Shown here one piece after another: positions 23,583 to 36,300 of a DNA stretch of 64,000 nucleotides. Both the position numbers and the translations under genes were made by a program. Origin of the DNA: Bradysia coprophila. Taxonomy: Eukaryota; Arthropoda; Insecta; Diptera; Sciaridae. The notes under the pieces are model-generated. The model had not been told where the DNA came from. It made no database searches and saw nothing but the letters and a program-made list of their open reading frames with translations. Within the stretch, counting starts at the first letter, position 1. The number at the start of each line of letters is the position of its first letter. The DNA is taken from NCBI RefSeq assembly GCF_014529535.1, contig NW_023503296.1:496001-560000 (forward strand), written 5' to 3'.

Positions 23583-26500
23583 CTATTACTGGAGGCAAGC
23601 GTCACCTTACCAATATTATTGTCCGATTACTAATTTTGAACTTTGTATAATCGAACGATCTTTCCAATCTATCACTTCATCTCTTTTAACATTTACTATA
23701 AAAGACCGCAATAGCCAGAGCTCATCGCTTATTTTTGTCGTTGTTGTCGATAACATATAACATGCGAATCGCCAGTACATACTGCGTCATCTAGATATTT
23801 ACAGAGGTTGATTTATGTATTTGAAATATTTAAAGAACAATCATCATCAGTTATTTACGCATCTCTCTAGGCTCTAGAGTTGTAGCTTCAAGCAAAAGTG
23901 CTTAATATCAATTTTCTAAGACAAACACATAGAAGACGTTTCATACAAAGGGACAAAATCACGAGGAAAAATTCAAACATTCACCCTCGAAATGATTAAC
24001 AAACTTTAAAGTACAACAGACCCATCCGGCCTAGGTACGTGACTCAGTGTGGAACCAGGCAATCCAAACTAATATAGAAAATTTTAGGATAGACTCTTCT
24101 GGAAATGTTGTGGCTACAAAGCTTTATCAAAAGACTTCGAATAGAATTGACGTCTCAATCGAAAAGACCTCAGTGAGATTATGTTGATATGAAAAAGTTT
24201 TGTCTTGACCGATTTTCTCTTCAACCAAAGATGATTCATATCCACAAAAATGCTATATTTTGTGATAATATGTATTGTATCTACCTACACAAACTGTATA
24301 GACGTATCGATGACCAACTAAACATTATTGTCACGAAATCAAATCAAATCAAAACTTCGTGTTAATTCGCAATTTGCAGACTATTTTCCCCATTTACCGT
24401 TTGGAAATTGTATAGATTTATTCCAGATTTTCGTAACTAGGAAAGCAATAACAAACACACATTAAGTTATCCGTGCATGAAGTTGTAACTAACGAAAATA
24501 AATAAATAAATAATTAATTTTGAACATAAAAGTAAAAGAAATATAAAATCCTTAAATAGAGCTTTCTCCATTCCCTTCTGCTCAAGACACATATCTATAA
24601 TATGTATGAAGGAACTTGTAACAAATTTTTTTTTGTATTTTTGGGTCAATTCTCACCACCACATACTACCCCGTTGAAATTTTGTTGTATGGATATAGCT
24701 TGTAAGCACATAGTATGAGTAAATATAGGTAAAGCTATGTAAAAAGCAAAAAGGGCAACGACAGTGGGAAAATATGCTGACATGCGCATTGTTTCAGAAA
24801 ATTTGTTTGATTGTCTTCGAAGAAAACACTAACCATTAAACGATGATGTGACTGTGACATAATTGTTTCAAATGAGTTATTTTATTAAAATCGAAAACAT
24901 CTGGGTGGGTGGTTTTAAATGCGTTTCGTTAAGTCGATAACTATACAGGGCGAAGGTTTTTTTTTCGTTTTTTCTTACAACAGGGGTGTTGACTAGCGCT
25001 ATTACATTGTGTAGCGGCTTAGAGAATTTTTGATATGTATACCAGCCCTGTTCAAATGTCGTTCAGAGGAAATTCTCCTTCTTTTACATATTTTTTTTTT
25101 ATTTGTTCAGAAAACTGAAAAATTTCTGACAATGGATTTATTGTGGCACTTTAAGAACAATGTGCTTGTTAAACTGTTACCAAATACCCAATGAAGTCAA
25201 TAGAAAGCGGACTCCAATTTATGATGTTGGAGAATAATGGAATATGAAGAGCATATTCGCACTACGACGGAATGATTTGAACACAGAGCCGCTCATAATT
25301 CAAACACATAAATAAACCACTCCGTGTGTGTTCTGTGTTTAAAAAAAATGTTGTTCTATAGGTCAGAAATGTGTCCCAGTTATTGAATGCTGCGTGAACT
25401 TTATACAAAATAATGCTCGGTGAAGTTTTTGCTTTTTATTCATTTTTTTTTTGTCTGATAAAAATAACTTCCATTTTTCTAAAGAAATGAAAAATGGAAA
25501 ATAAGTAAATTGTCTGTGTTTTTTCCTGAACGTTACATACCTAGTAAACGCTACGAAACCGAGGCACTCCAGGGTTGCCAACTCACACTAAATAAAATCA
25601 TTAAATTACACCATTTACTTATAGGTCACTATAGGGCATAGGCTATAATAACTGATTTCACTTTGTGTATTAATTTTCTATTTTCATTTAGATTCATCCA
25701 TATATATTTCAGGTATTTTTTAAAACACGCATTTATATGTGATATAAAAAATTTAATCTAAATTTATAACATAACATACAGGGGATATTTGAATTTTGTA
25801 CGTACACATATTCTATAAATATGTACGCATATACATGTATTTGTATGGATAAATAAGAAGAAAAATTTTTCACTTAGATATTTTTCCACATTTGTAACAC
25901 TTAACGTTAGTAATTTCAATGGATTCCGATCAATTGAATTTTAATTCCACTAATAACAATGCTATTACTTGACTTTTCACTAATTTAAATGACTTGAAAT
26001 AGTTTTTTTTACAATTAATTCTTCCTTTTTATTATTTTTTTTTCAATATACGAGCTGTTAGACGATACCACGAACCTTCCGCAAATAAGTCGAACACAAT
26101 TCTAAGTCGTCTCTAGACGAAAATATTAACGATGACTCGGTGAATCAATACAGAAATGGAAAAACACAATGCGACGGCGTACGATTTTTTTTTTCAAGGG
26201 ATAACCAAATGAAAATTTCGGAAAATTTATTTTGTTCGACTACTTTTGTGTGTACGCATTATGTGCACATGATGTTTTTACGTTTTGATTAATTAGTCGA
26301 ATGATTATTTCGTTGTCAATAATTTCGGACAGATTTTTTTTATTGAATACACGATATTTTACCGATCGGTTGTTGAATGCTTTTCACCGAAATTCTTTGT
26401 TACAGCCCTACTCCTGTTTGGTGCCAACATTCACCAATATTGCCAAGATTATTATTCTTGTGTGCCTATCTTAACATAAAATATTATGCAAAACGATTCC

Positions 26501-27699
26501 AATATCATACTTCTACAAATTAAAAGCTTTCAGACTTCTTATTAGTTTACGAGTTTGTCTTTCTTTCTTTTCTTTTTTTTTTTAATTAATTAAAATGCAT
26601 TCGAAAAGGTGTCTCGGTCATGAATGAACATATAAGATAGATTGCAAACGACACGGTACAACTCTGGTGTTAGTCAGCATTCGTATTTACGTGGTTATCG
26701 GATAAGACATGCCAGTTGCCTTCTTGTCTAGCACAACATCATAATTAATGGATCATAACAAATTTTTTTCTCTCTTCTATAAATAAAAAAAAAGAAATGT
26801 GGAAAATGACTGTGTGGTACGGAATCTGTCGATAAATCACAAGAATGCTAGTTTCTTAATTGCATATTAATTGTAAAAATCTACGAATTGCGATTTTTTT
26901 TATTATTATTATTTTGATGTGCTGTTGATGTGCTGAATTTTTTTTAGAATATTACTTTACGGAGGGCTAGATCATCATCAGTATAACTATCGAATCTGAA
27001 ACTTTTTTTTTATTGAAGCCTTTGCAACACTTTATTAAAAAAATCTTTTACTTCACTTGTTTCGATGTAACATTTCCCCCATACCGCGAAAACCATAGTT
27101 CACAATTTATTTCGGTCATACCTTTCGATAGCAGAAGACATGTCATGACACAACCGTCCGGAAAAGGAGGGAAATTGTAATGATGTTGAAACCACATTGT
27201 GGAAATATATCTAATAAATATCTCCAAGCAATGTTAGGAAACAAAAACCGCAATTAAAATACCAAACGTCGAACATTGATATGGAGAAGAGTGTTAATTC
27301 AAAATTATAAATTATTTTTGAGTTGTCATAATTTCCGAAATTAACAAGAAAAAATCTATCAATGCCGCAATACACGGGACTTTAAAATTTTTTCTAGCAA
27401 ACTTGTTCAACGACATTGCAATGCCATCGCGAATTTGTTTTCTAAAAATTTGAACTAGATAGTGATGAGTGCGACATGACTTGTTTGAAGAAAAAAGTAA
27501 GACAAAAGGTCAAGTAAAAAATATAATATTGACAGCGATAATTCGTTAAAAATTTATTTTTCTAAAATTTTATGATTTAATTCGAATAAAAATTGACCTG
27601 CGATGTTTGTATTTATGAAGAAAAAACACTCGAGCTGATAATTACATTGAAATTAAAATCTGAGATAGGCAAACGCATTACAAGAAGTATAATATATAT

Positions 27700-27812
27700 T
27701 ATGCACCTGTTGCCAAGATTGATATTTTGACGTGTAGGACATTATTGCCCTAGCCGAAGGCGTGGGCCATAATGCCTACACGTCAAAATAACAGTCTAGC
27801 AATAGGTGCATA
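27700..27812. repeat. 113-bp near-perfect hairpin element
   Basis: Left arm TATGCACCTGTTGCCAAGAT continuing TTTTGACGTGTAGGACATTA. The right arm is its complement (TAATGCCTACACGTCAAAA, then AGCAATAGGTGCATA). Arms of about 50 bp around a 15-bp loop. No coding capacity. Confidence 0.65.
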
Positions 27813-27909
27813 TCATATTTTATCTGTCGAGAACAGATATATCGAGATAAGCAAAAACTCCCTAGAGGGATAAGATCGAGATTATCGTTCTAGACAGATA
27901 AAGAATTTT

Positions 27910-28083
27910 AACCTGTCACAGACGGCAAGCATGTTTTACTGAAGTAATAGATCGAAGATTGAAGAGAATTGACTGCATCTGTTTTGAAAATGCCTTTTGT
28001 AATATAAGACTAAATTAGTCAGAGCTTGTCGTTTATTATTTCTGTTGTTGTCGATAACAGATGACAGCCATCTGTAACAGGTT
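27910..28083. mobile_element. MITE, ACCTGTYACAGACGGC family
   Basis: 174 bp, with AACCTGTCACAGACGGC at the left and, reversed, AACCTGTTACAGATGGC at the right. The interior near 28025-28060 (TTGTTGTCGATAACAGATGA) matches 21679-21886 in inverted orientation. Confidence 0.7.
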
Positions 28084-30326
28084 GCAACTTCCGATGCCGA
28101 CCTCAATATTTGTAGTTTATTTGTGACACCCACTCATTTTTGATGCTGCGAAGAAATGGTTATTTAGGCATACCTCGCAAAAGATTCATAGAAAAATTTA
28201 CTTTTTTCATTTCGAAAACCATTTTCTTTTTGAAAATTGATAGCAGGACATGCGTTAAAAGCCCTTCAAAACATTCAATAATAAGAATGCCGTCTCATAA
28301 AATAAGTGCAAAACCCGGGAAATTTATTTTCCGTATAAGGCAAATGCTAAAACCTGATTGGCTCAACGCTCTCCTGTGAGGTAAATGGCGTTGTTTTTTT
28401 TTGATCGCTCAGTATCTTTTGGTCTCTGCACTGTCTTAATAGTTCTACATAAATCTAATCACATTTTGTTAAAATTAGTGTCAGTGTGAAGAGTGTGATT
28501 TAGTACAATTGGAGATACTCGGAGAATTATATTCTCCCGTTTCAGTATATTATTATTGAGAGATGACCTCATATAGTTGGGAATTGAGGAGTCGACCACA
28601 AAAAAATAAACAATGAATTCTGGTCACTGAAGTACCAAAAATGTACCAAAAATGTAAAATTTATTTATATTTATATTATGCCACTGGGACCAAAAAGGAG
28701 GGTTTTTGACTCCGCTCCACTACATTCTCGGGTGTATTCACCATCGTGGTCAAAAATTACACCTTCAATTACTCGATATTTTATATTCAGATTCAGTCGG
28801 ACCAACAAGTCACATTCCATAAACAAAATTTGACGGAAGTGGGACGAAAAAGTGGGAAAAGTGGTTTTCGTTTTGGTGATAGAATGTGACGATTTTTGTT
28901 CGTTTGAATATAAAATCTATGCTTCATTATGCAATACGTTGATTTATTAGCGTCTCTCTGATTGTAACTTGTTACGTGAAAGATTTCTCATTAAGTTGAT
29001 CGAAAGAATTTATAAAACTACAATAACAACATTTAAATAAATTTATTTGTAAACTGGGACCATTCTCTGCTTCGCTAATCGAAAATAAACAAGGGCACTT
29101 TCACTATCAACGATTTTTAACATCTTAACCTCTGGTCATGTGATTAGCAAAACGTATAAGCAAATACTTTGCGTTAACGAAAGTCATCCTCCGCCATATT
29201 AAAGGTTTTTGTTATCGCAGCTATATTTTACAACTTTGCCAGCAGTTAAGCTTTGAAATAAAAATTTTGAACTTTCGTTAACACAAGAAGTCTCAAATCT
29301 GAAAACTCAATAAAGATGTTCAAAACTCTGTGAAAAAGAAATGGAATGTTACACAATGTTCCGCAATGGCAGAATGCATGCACGGATGAATTATCGTTAT
29401 TCACCAACAACATGTTACATTATCATCACACAATCCTGAAGTTCAGGGCATTTTATGTATACTCGAACACACTCCGTCTTACGCCGAGCTTATATTTCGA
29501 GAACGGTTAGAAATTTCTAAGTCGAATATATTGGAAAAATTTACGTTCGAAATATGTAACTATCGCGAACAACAACACTGAGACTTTCAATATTTTTAGA
29601 AAAATATCTTCGCAAAAAACCAACTCAAGAACCATTCCGAAATATCAAACTTCTCAGCAAAAACTGTCACATTGTTACTTAGTCTAAAGTACACAGACTT
29701 TCGATCACAAAGAAAACAAACATATTTGGTTTTTGTCTCAAAGCAATAAGAGTACTTACGGTCCGTTAGAGGGAATCAGGAAGAATATTACCATCACGAA
29801 GGCGATTTCACGAATGCACTTGTTGAATTATCGCTTTTGTATAATGAATCTAAATGACCTGAACCATCTAACGTGTCTCAGTACTTTTCTTTCTCGAAAA
29901 GACGACAACACTGCACTCCACAATGTTTTCATGCATCTACTACTATTCCATTTCAATGGAAATGTCAATTTCAGGGTTGTGTGTTCGCCTGATCGATGTT
30001 CTTGAACAATAACAATATTGTAAACGTTAATAACGCAAAATTGCTTGTATTGTAACAAATTTTTAAAATAGAATGTAATGTCAATGGCGAGCAGATAATT
30101 TAATTTGAAACTGGAATTACATAGCGTAACGACGGAACTGTTACCAATCGACATCCATGTGTTCGCGCACTCTTCGAAACTTTTTCGATGTTTATGTGTG
30201 AACCCTCATTCTCTTTTCCCGCGCTTTGCATGTCACTGATGAAATTGTGTTTACTTGTTGTTGATTAAATAAAATAATTAATTCTAATAAGCCGTATAGA
30301 ATTTTCGAAGCGTTTGCCCATAAAAT

Positions 30327-33300
30327 ATGATTTCAACCGAAACAATAGCCGAACAGTTCGATGAATTGGGTTTGGAACCATCCACAGCAATTCTGGAACG
30401 ATGTATGTCAATCCGTTTTCAATAAAGAACAAAAATCTGAGGTTAACAGTGAAATTAATTGATTCTAAGGTGTACACCTATGCAATGAGTATAACATTAC
30501 GGCAGCGGATTTCAATTCCATTTGGGTGGCATTTAGCTTGACCCATTTAAATGGAGCTGATCCAACTCTTGACAATTTGAATGAATTGGAGCGTAAAGAG
30601 TTTGCCAATGCGAAAAATGTGAACAATTCAAAGAACAAAACCACATCGCAACAACCGGACAACAATTCCTCCTGCTATGACGATTTACCGGACGACGACA
30701 TTATGGACTCGTATGGTTTCCATACTCCAAAGGTAAGTTTTAATTTTCTGTTTTGTTATTGTTGTCGTGCTGAACAGTTAGTAGTGAAACTCTATCGGAC
30801 ACTCTAAGACAGTTAGCTGGATTTCTAGCGTGTAGAATAACATTATGATACATTAACATCATGCTCAATCACTGAAGTACGCGAAACCTACTTAGGGGCC
30901 GTTCATAAATTACGTAACGCAAATACCCGGGGGGGGGGGTGTTGACCTGGCGTTACGGTCCATACATTTTTTTTAAAGTTCCATACATTTTAGCGTTACA
31001 GACCCGGGGGGGGGGTCTGAAAATTATCAATTTTTGCGTTACGTAATTTATGAACGGCCCCTTATTACACTAAAAATCCTTATTCGATTTGTGTTTATTC
31101 GATTAGTATCATCAAACAACAACCATAGCGTGACCTCCTCGCGTTACCTCAACTTTTCAAAATAAGGAACAGAAAAACAACTGCCAATGCCGCCGTTGCA
31201 ATACTAAGATTCAATCTATCACAAAATACCATTCCGAATTGGTTTTCCTGCTTGTACTGTTGATCGATGTTTACCAATAATTTTGGTGCTTTCTTAACGG
31301 CTGCGCATACGGATCTACTTGAAAACATTTTCTTTTCCAATGTCTTTCTACAAAACTATTGGCGTCAATTAAAATCGTCTTCATCCGCACAAGTATCTCG
31401 TTATAAAATAGCCACAGCCTGTAAGAACACTTCACGGGCTAAGTAAATAGGATGCTAAATTTTCAGATGAGTGATCCCGCTTATTGATACCATAAATGCT
31501 AAATGCTTTTCTGTCAAAACGCCCCAGATCGACGTGGAATCTAGTTTGTAATCTGAAAATTTCCTCTAAAATTCAAATTATTTGGTTTTATGTTCTCAAG
31601 CAGCTCCTTCTTGTGCTGCATTACGCTCCTACCAAAAATGAATTATCCCTCCACTTACTGTCCACTTACACTCCGAATGTTTTGGTGGTCCTTTTGTAAA
31701 GATTTTTCTCAACTCAGTGACGAAAACATGAGAAGAACGTTGCATGCAACTCGGTGATAAATGTATCTTATGCACCCGATGAGTATTGTCACACTCGGTC
31801 TGTCTAGTAAGAATCTAGTGCCTTGGTTGAATTACTAACTATTTCCGCATTTCATCAAGTAGCTGCCAAGCAGTCTAACTTCTCTCCGGGTGTAAGTTTT
31901 ACAATATGTAGACTATTTTGTTAAGCTGTGGGGGAACAATCATCCAACAGTCTATTACTGATTCCGGGACATTTCTACTTTGGTGGAACCCTCTCAGTTT
32001 GATGCTGTTACTGAGACGTTAGGATTAAGGCCAACAAATTTCTACATGGCGGTTTAGTCAAAAACCAAAAAAATTCTTTGAATTGTAAATCGCTGCGAAA
32101 CCGTACCAAACGTTTCCGGCTATTATTATTCAAATTTTACGAGATTTTAAAGTTTCTTATATGCTGTGTACACATTGTAGACCGAAATTATTTCTTTCTT
32201 TTGCTGTGAAAATTATTCAAATTCCTTGTGAGACGATTAACTACACCACTATACCTATTTCGCTTGGTAAAACATTCATGAACCCAAATGATTCATCATG
32301 TTTAACCTGAAATTTGTCTTAACCATTTTTCAAACGAATTTCAAACACATTTAAGGTTTTTAGAACCAAAGTTCAGATCATTATAATGTTTGTGAAGACC
32401 TTCTAACTTCTTACATATATACCTCTACTAGGTAATGGATGGCTATTCTTTCACAGATACAAACAAAAAATTATGCACATCGACGATGGCACATTCATGA
32501 TCCAAATACTTGTTACTTTGTGTACTGTGTGTGCTATTGTAAAAGTGTACCTTTTCTTATAGCATCAACCACCTTCTCTTGAAGACGAAGAAAAAAAAAA
32601 CTACAAAATTTTGTCTTAAGATCGATCGGACGAACCGTTCGACCCAACCAATAACATGAAAGGAAAAATTACACTTCTTTTAAAACCGAATCGAAAACGT
32701 TAAAGTAACATTATACCTATGGAAAAAGCGCACACACAGCTAAAATTTCTCAAGGACAAACAGTTTAAACGTTGTTTTTTCTTTCATTTTTTTTTTCATT
32801 TTATTTTTTGTTATTCCTCTTCCATTCACTTGTGTATTGGATCATTATTTTGACCGAATATAGTTTTTACAGGCATTTTAAACAAAAATGATTTGTGTTT
32901 CTGTGAAAAGGGTTCACCGAGTTTGTGTAGGGTTTTGTGCTTCTTCAGTTTTTCGCATAGCATCGTATGAGGTAGTATCAGACTTTCAGAATTTTAAGTA
33001 TGCATCTTATAGCAAGGAGATTACCTATCGAATGGTACCACAATCGCCGAGTGCTGGGCCATGGGTCAGCCTTCGCATCCATTTGATTTTTGTACTCTCC
33101 AGCAGAAATGGTATAAAATAATGTTCTGCAGCAAAAAAATGTCAACATCTTGTCGACATACCGTCGTATCTAATAATCGGGAATAAATTCTTTTGTATTT
33201 TCAAATACGAACATCTTTAATACGTATGTAAAAATCCAGAGTCTGTTTTCTCTTCCATTCGTCAAGTATTTCTTTTTTTTTCGGTGTGTCGACTGGAGTA

Positions 33301-36300
33301 ATTCGGTTTGTTTGCCCAGATTTTTGATAACATTGTTTGCAATTATTGCTTACTTTTTTCGTTCAATCGTTTTGATATCAGTGGCCTGGCTAGGGCATTC
33401 GGTGATAATAACAAAATATATTTAAATTTCGCAATATTTTTTGAATTCTTTCCGTTTTTGTTCTTTCGGACTTTCGGGTTTTAACACAACAATTTTGCAG
33501 CTTCAGCCATATGAGCAAGTATAAACCGTTGTGATTGTAGATCAGCTTAAAACCAGCTGGAGCAAATTCACGCTAAAATTTCACTGTCTCCGACTGTAAC
33601 GCCATTTGAAGTATTTTATGAAGTTGTTTTTGCTTAAATTTCGATTTATTTAAAAATTAAAAATTCAAACAAGGCTGTCAAAAATGCGCTAAGCTGCAAC
33701 AATAAAAATTTCCTAAGTTTCACCCCTGTGTGATTATAATCGTCACACCAACCAATCAAGCAAGAAGAATAGAATAGAAGAATTGGGTGGAATATAGCAT
33801 GCACCTAAGCCTGTTGTGCTTCTCCACAGTTACTTAAATTCAGGCATGAGTCGTACTCTAAATAGAGTACTGAAACGGGACAGTGTATCAAACAAATTTT
33901 GGCGCATTTAAAGAAAAATTCATAGAAAATAGTACTCTATTTAGCAGCTGTCATTTGAAGCACTATGTGCTTTAAGAGCGTTGCACCAACGAAACTTTAA
34001 TTTTGCTGTTCGTCATTTTCGAACATCTTCAATCGTCAAACATCACAATTCTACCGATTGGGTCAACAAACTTCAATTGAACGAGTACCATTTTCCCCAT
34101 TTTCTAATCGAAAAATTTCATTTCAACAGAAACACATACCATAAACTATTCACAAAATGATTCACGAATATTATATACTGGCATGGTACAATATAATCAG
34201 CAACGAAATATATTTCCATTTAAAACCGAACGCTTGTGTAGGTATAAACAGTCTCAAGAAATTGTATTATATACGTATAGACACTGGTGTGTTGAGTGCT
34301 CTGTGGCATGATCCCTACATTATAACTGAAATCGTTCTAGAGAGCGTCGGTCTTGTCAGTTGAGCTTGAAAATTTTAAAAATAAAATATTTTAGTTAAAT
34401 TTGCGCTTTTTTTGTGTCTGTTCGTAAAATATTTTATCAGTTATTTTGTCCAGAACAAGCGTGTTTATTTTCAATTAAGTTGAACTATAGACGGTTTGTG
34501 CGGTTTGTGATAGATAAATAAAAAAGTGGAAAAATAATCTTTTTTTTGCTAAGAAAAAATTCGTTTTGTTTTAAGAAGCCCTTGTTGCCAGCACTCTTGT
34601 TCGATTTTTGTTGTGTTAAATACAAGCAACTTGTTGAATGGACGCATTGCAAAACCATTTTTCTATACTAATCACATTTTTGCTCGCCTTTATTACAAAA
34701 TTGATACAGCGACGTAGACTAAAAATGAAATTGCATCTCTGGACGATACAATTAAAATTGTAATAAAGAAACACCAGAAAAAACAATCCAAGATATTACA
34801 TTCGTTTGTTGGATCCAAATTATATAAAATTTCATACAAAAGTCGGTTATAATATTGAAAAGCCACTATCGCGATGGTTTCTCGTTGTTGGTGTGTTTGT
34901 GTATAAATTTAATGTTATGCCGCGCTGCGGGTCAACAAATTTGTTTCATTATTTTATATATTCACGTACTTTTGTATTTATGTAGATCTATATACACATT
35001 TTATATGATGGTGCCCCTTTTTTCGCTGACTTGATTCGTTTTTTTTTTATTTAGTTTTATGTTACTATACAACTATCCGAGTCCCTCTATCTTATTCCTA
35101 CTCATGTATAACGTACTTTTTTTGTCTGTGGTGCTACAGATTTTCTGTTCGTGATTGATTACACGTTCTTTTTTATTATTTTCATCTGAATATACAAATT
35201 ATTTTCACTTCAGAAAGGGAATTAAGTATAAGAATTCTTTCAATTTTTTATTTTATTTCCATCATATTATTGTCTTGTAGGCATTTGTATAGATGTGAGT
35301 GAGTGAGTGTATTGTAAGTTGATCGTTTTCGGTTGTAAGATTATTATTTTTTCTTCTTCTTTCTCTTATTAAACCAAAATTCGGTTTCAAAATTATTATG
35401 TAAAAATAATAAAAAGAAATTTTTATCAATCCTCTGGGTATTGTGTTTCTGGTGTGAATATTGTACTGGAAATATTGTTTTGCGTGACGCGCTTTGTGCC
35501 AATCGGCCCTCGGAAACAACAACTCTTTTTCTCTCGCCGAAACAACTAAATAGCCAGTTAAAATCTATCAATCTTCTTCAACTACTCATTTATATAGATT
35601 AATCGGTGTGACTTGTGAAATTATTAAAAATTAAAATTATTAAAATCTATCGAAAAGAATACTCATTCCGTCATAATGAAATTAGTTCAATGCACTTGTT
35701 GCAGAAGAATATTATAAAATTGAATTTTAATTACAGTGTTTTGTTCTCAGTATTGTTATTGGTAACTGTAACAAAAGGGGAGTGATTTTATTTATGTTAA
35801 AATAGAATGTTTTATTGGGATGAATGTGTTAAAGAAGACAAAAAAAATGTTTTTTTTTCTCTGTTTCATTTAATGCACGCGATAACATAAATTAATTTCA
35901 GCATTTTCTTGGAAAAACGCTTTGTTTTGTTATTTGTACAGTTTTTGCTCTCTGCTAACTGTCTCTGTTATATCTTTTTGTTGAACATAACGTTCTCACG
36001 CGCGGTTCATCACTAGGCTGAATTTGCATCGATATATACTTTGGTGAATTTCACTAAATTCCAATTTTTCCAGACTTACTAAATTGTTCGAAATTGTACC
36101 AAAAAAAAAAACACAAAATTCTGGTCTACCCATCGCATTCTCAACAAATTTTTACAAACGGCCAAAAATGTTAGCCTTAGATTTATGACCTCTATATCTC
36201 TATCAATCAGTTGTCATAGTAGTAGTTCATTCTGATTTTATCTTTAGCTGCCGAACGCGTCTTGAACAAATTATTATTTATATGGGCGGGCTCATACAAA

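Larger units (their letters stand above)
20447..30326. other. spacer between slo and POLA2, divergently transcribed
   Basis: 9.9 kb with no gene I can support. As slo runs left and POLA2 right, it should contain both promoters and the slo 5' untranslated exon(s), which I could not place. It is studded with inverted-repeat elements (21480-21644, 21679-21886, 23510-23582, 27700-27812, 27910-28083) and fragments near 21929-22012, 22111-22160 and 23709-23775. Confidence 0.6.

Noticed and set aside
29828-30154. 108-codon minus-strand and 90-codon plus-strand frames upstream of POLA2
   Set aside because: They overlap each other antisense in spacer DNA, with no recognisable motif.
31401-31410. TATA box for the small antisense ORF
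   Set aside because: The TATAAAA sequence is in the plus orientation, not the direction needed for the minus-strand ORF.
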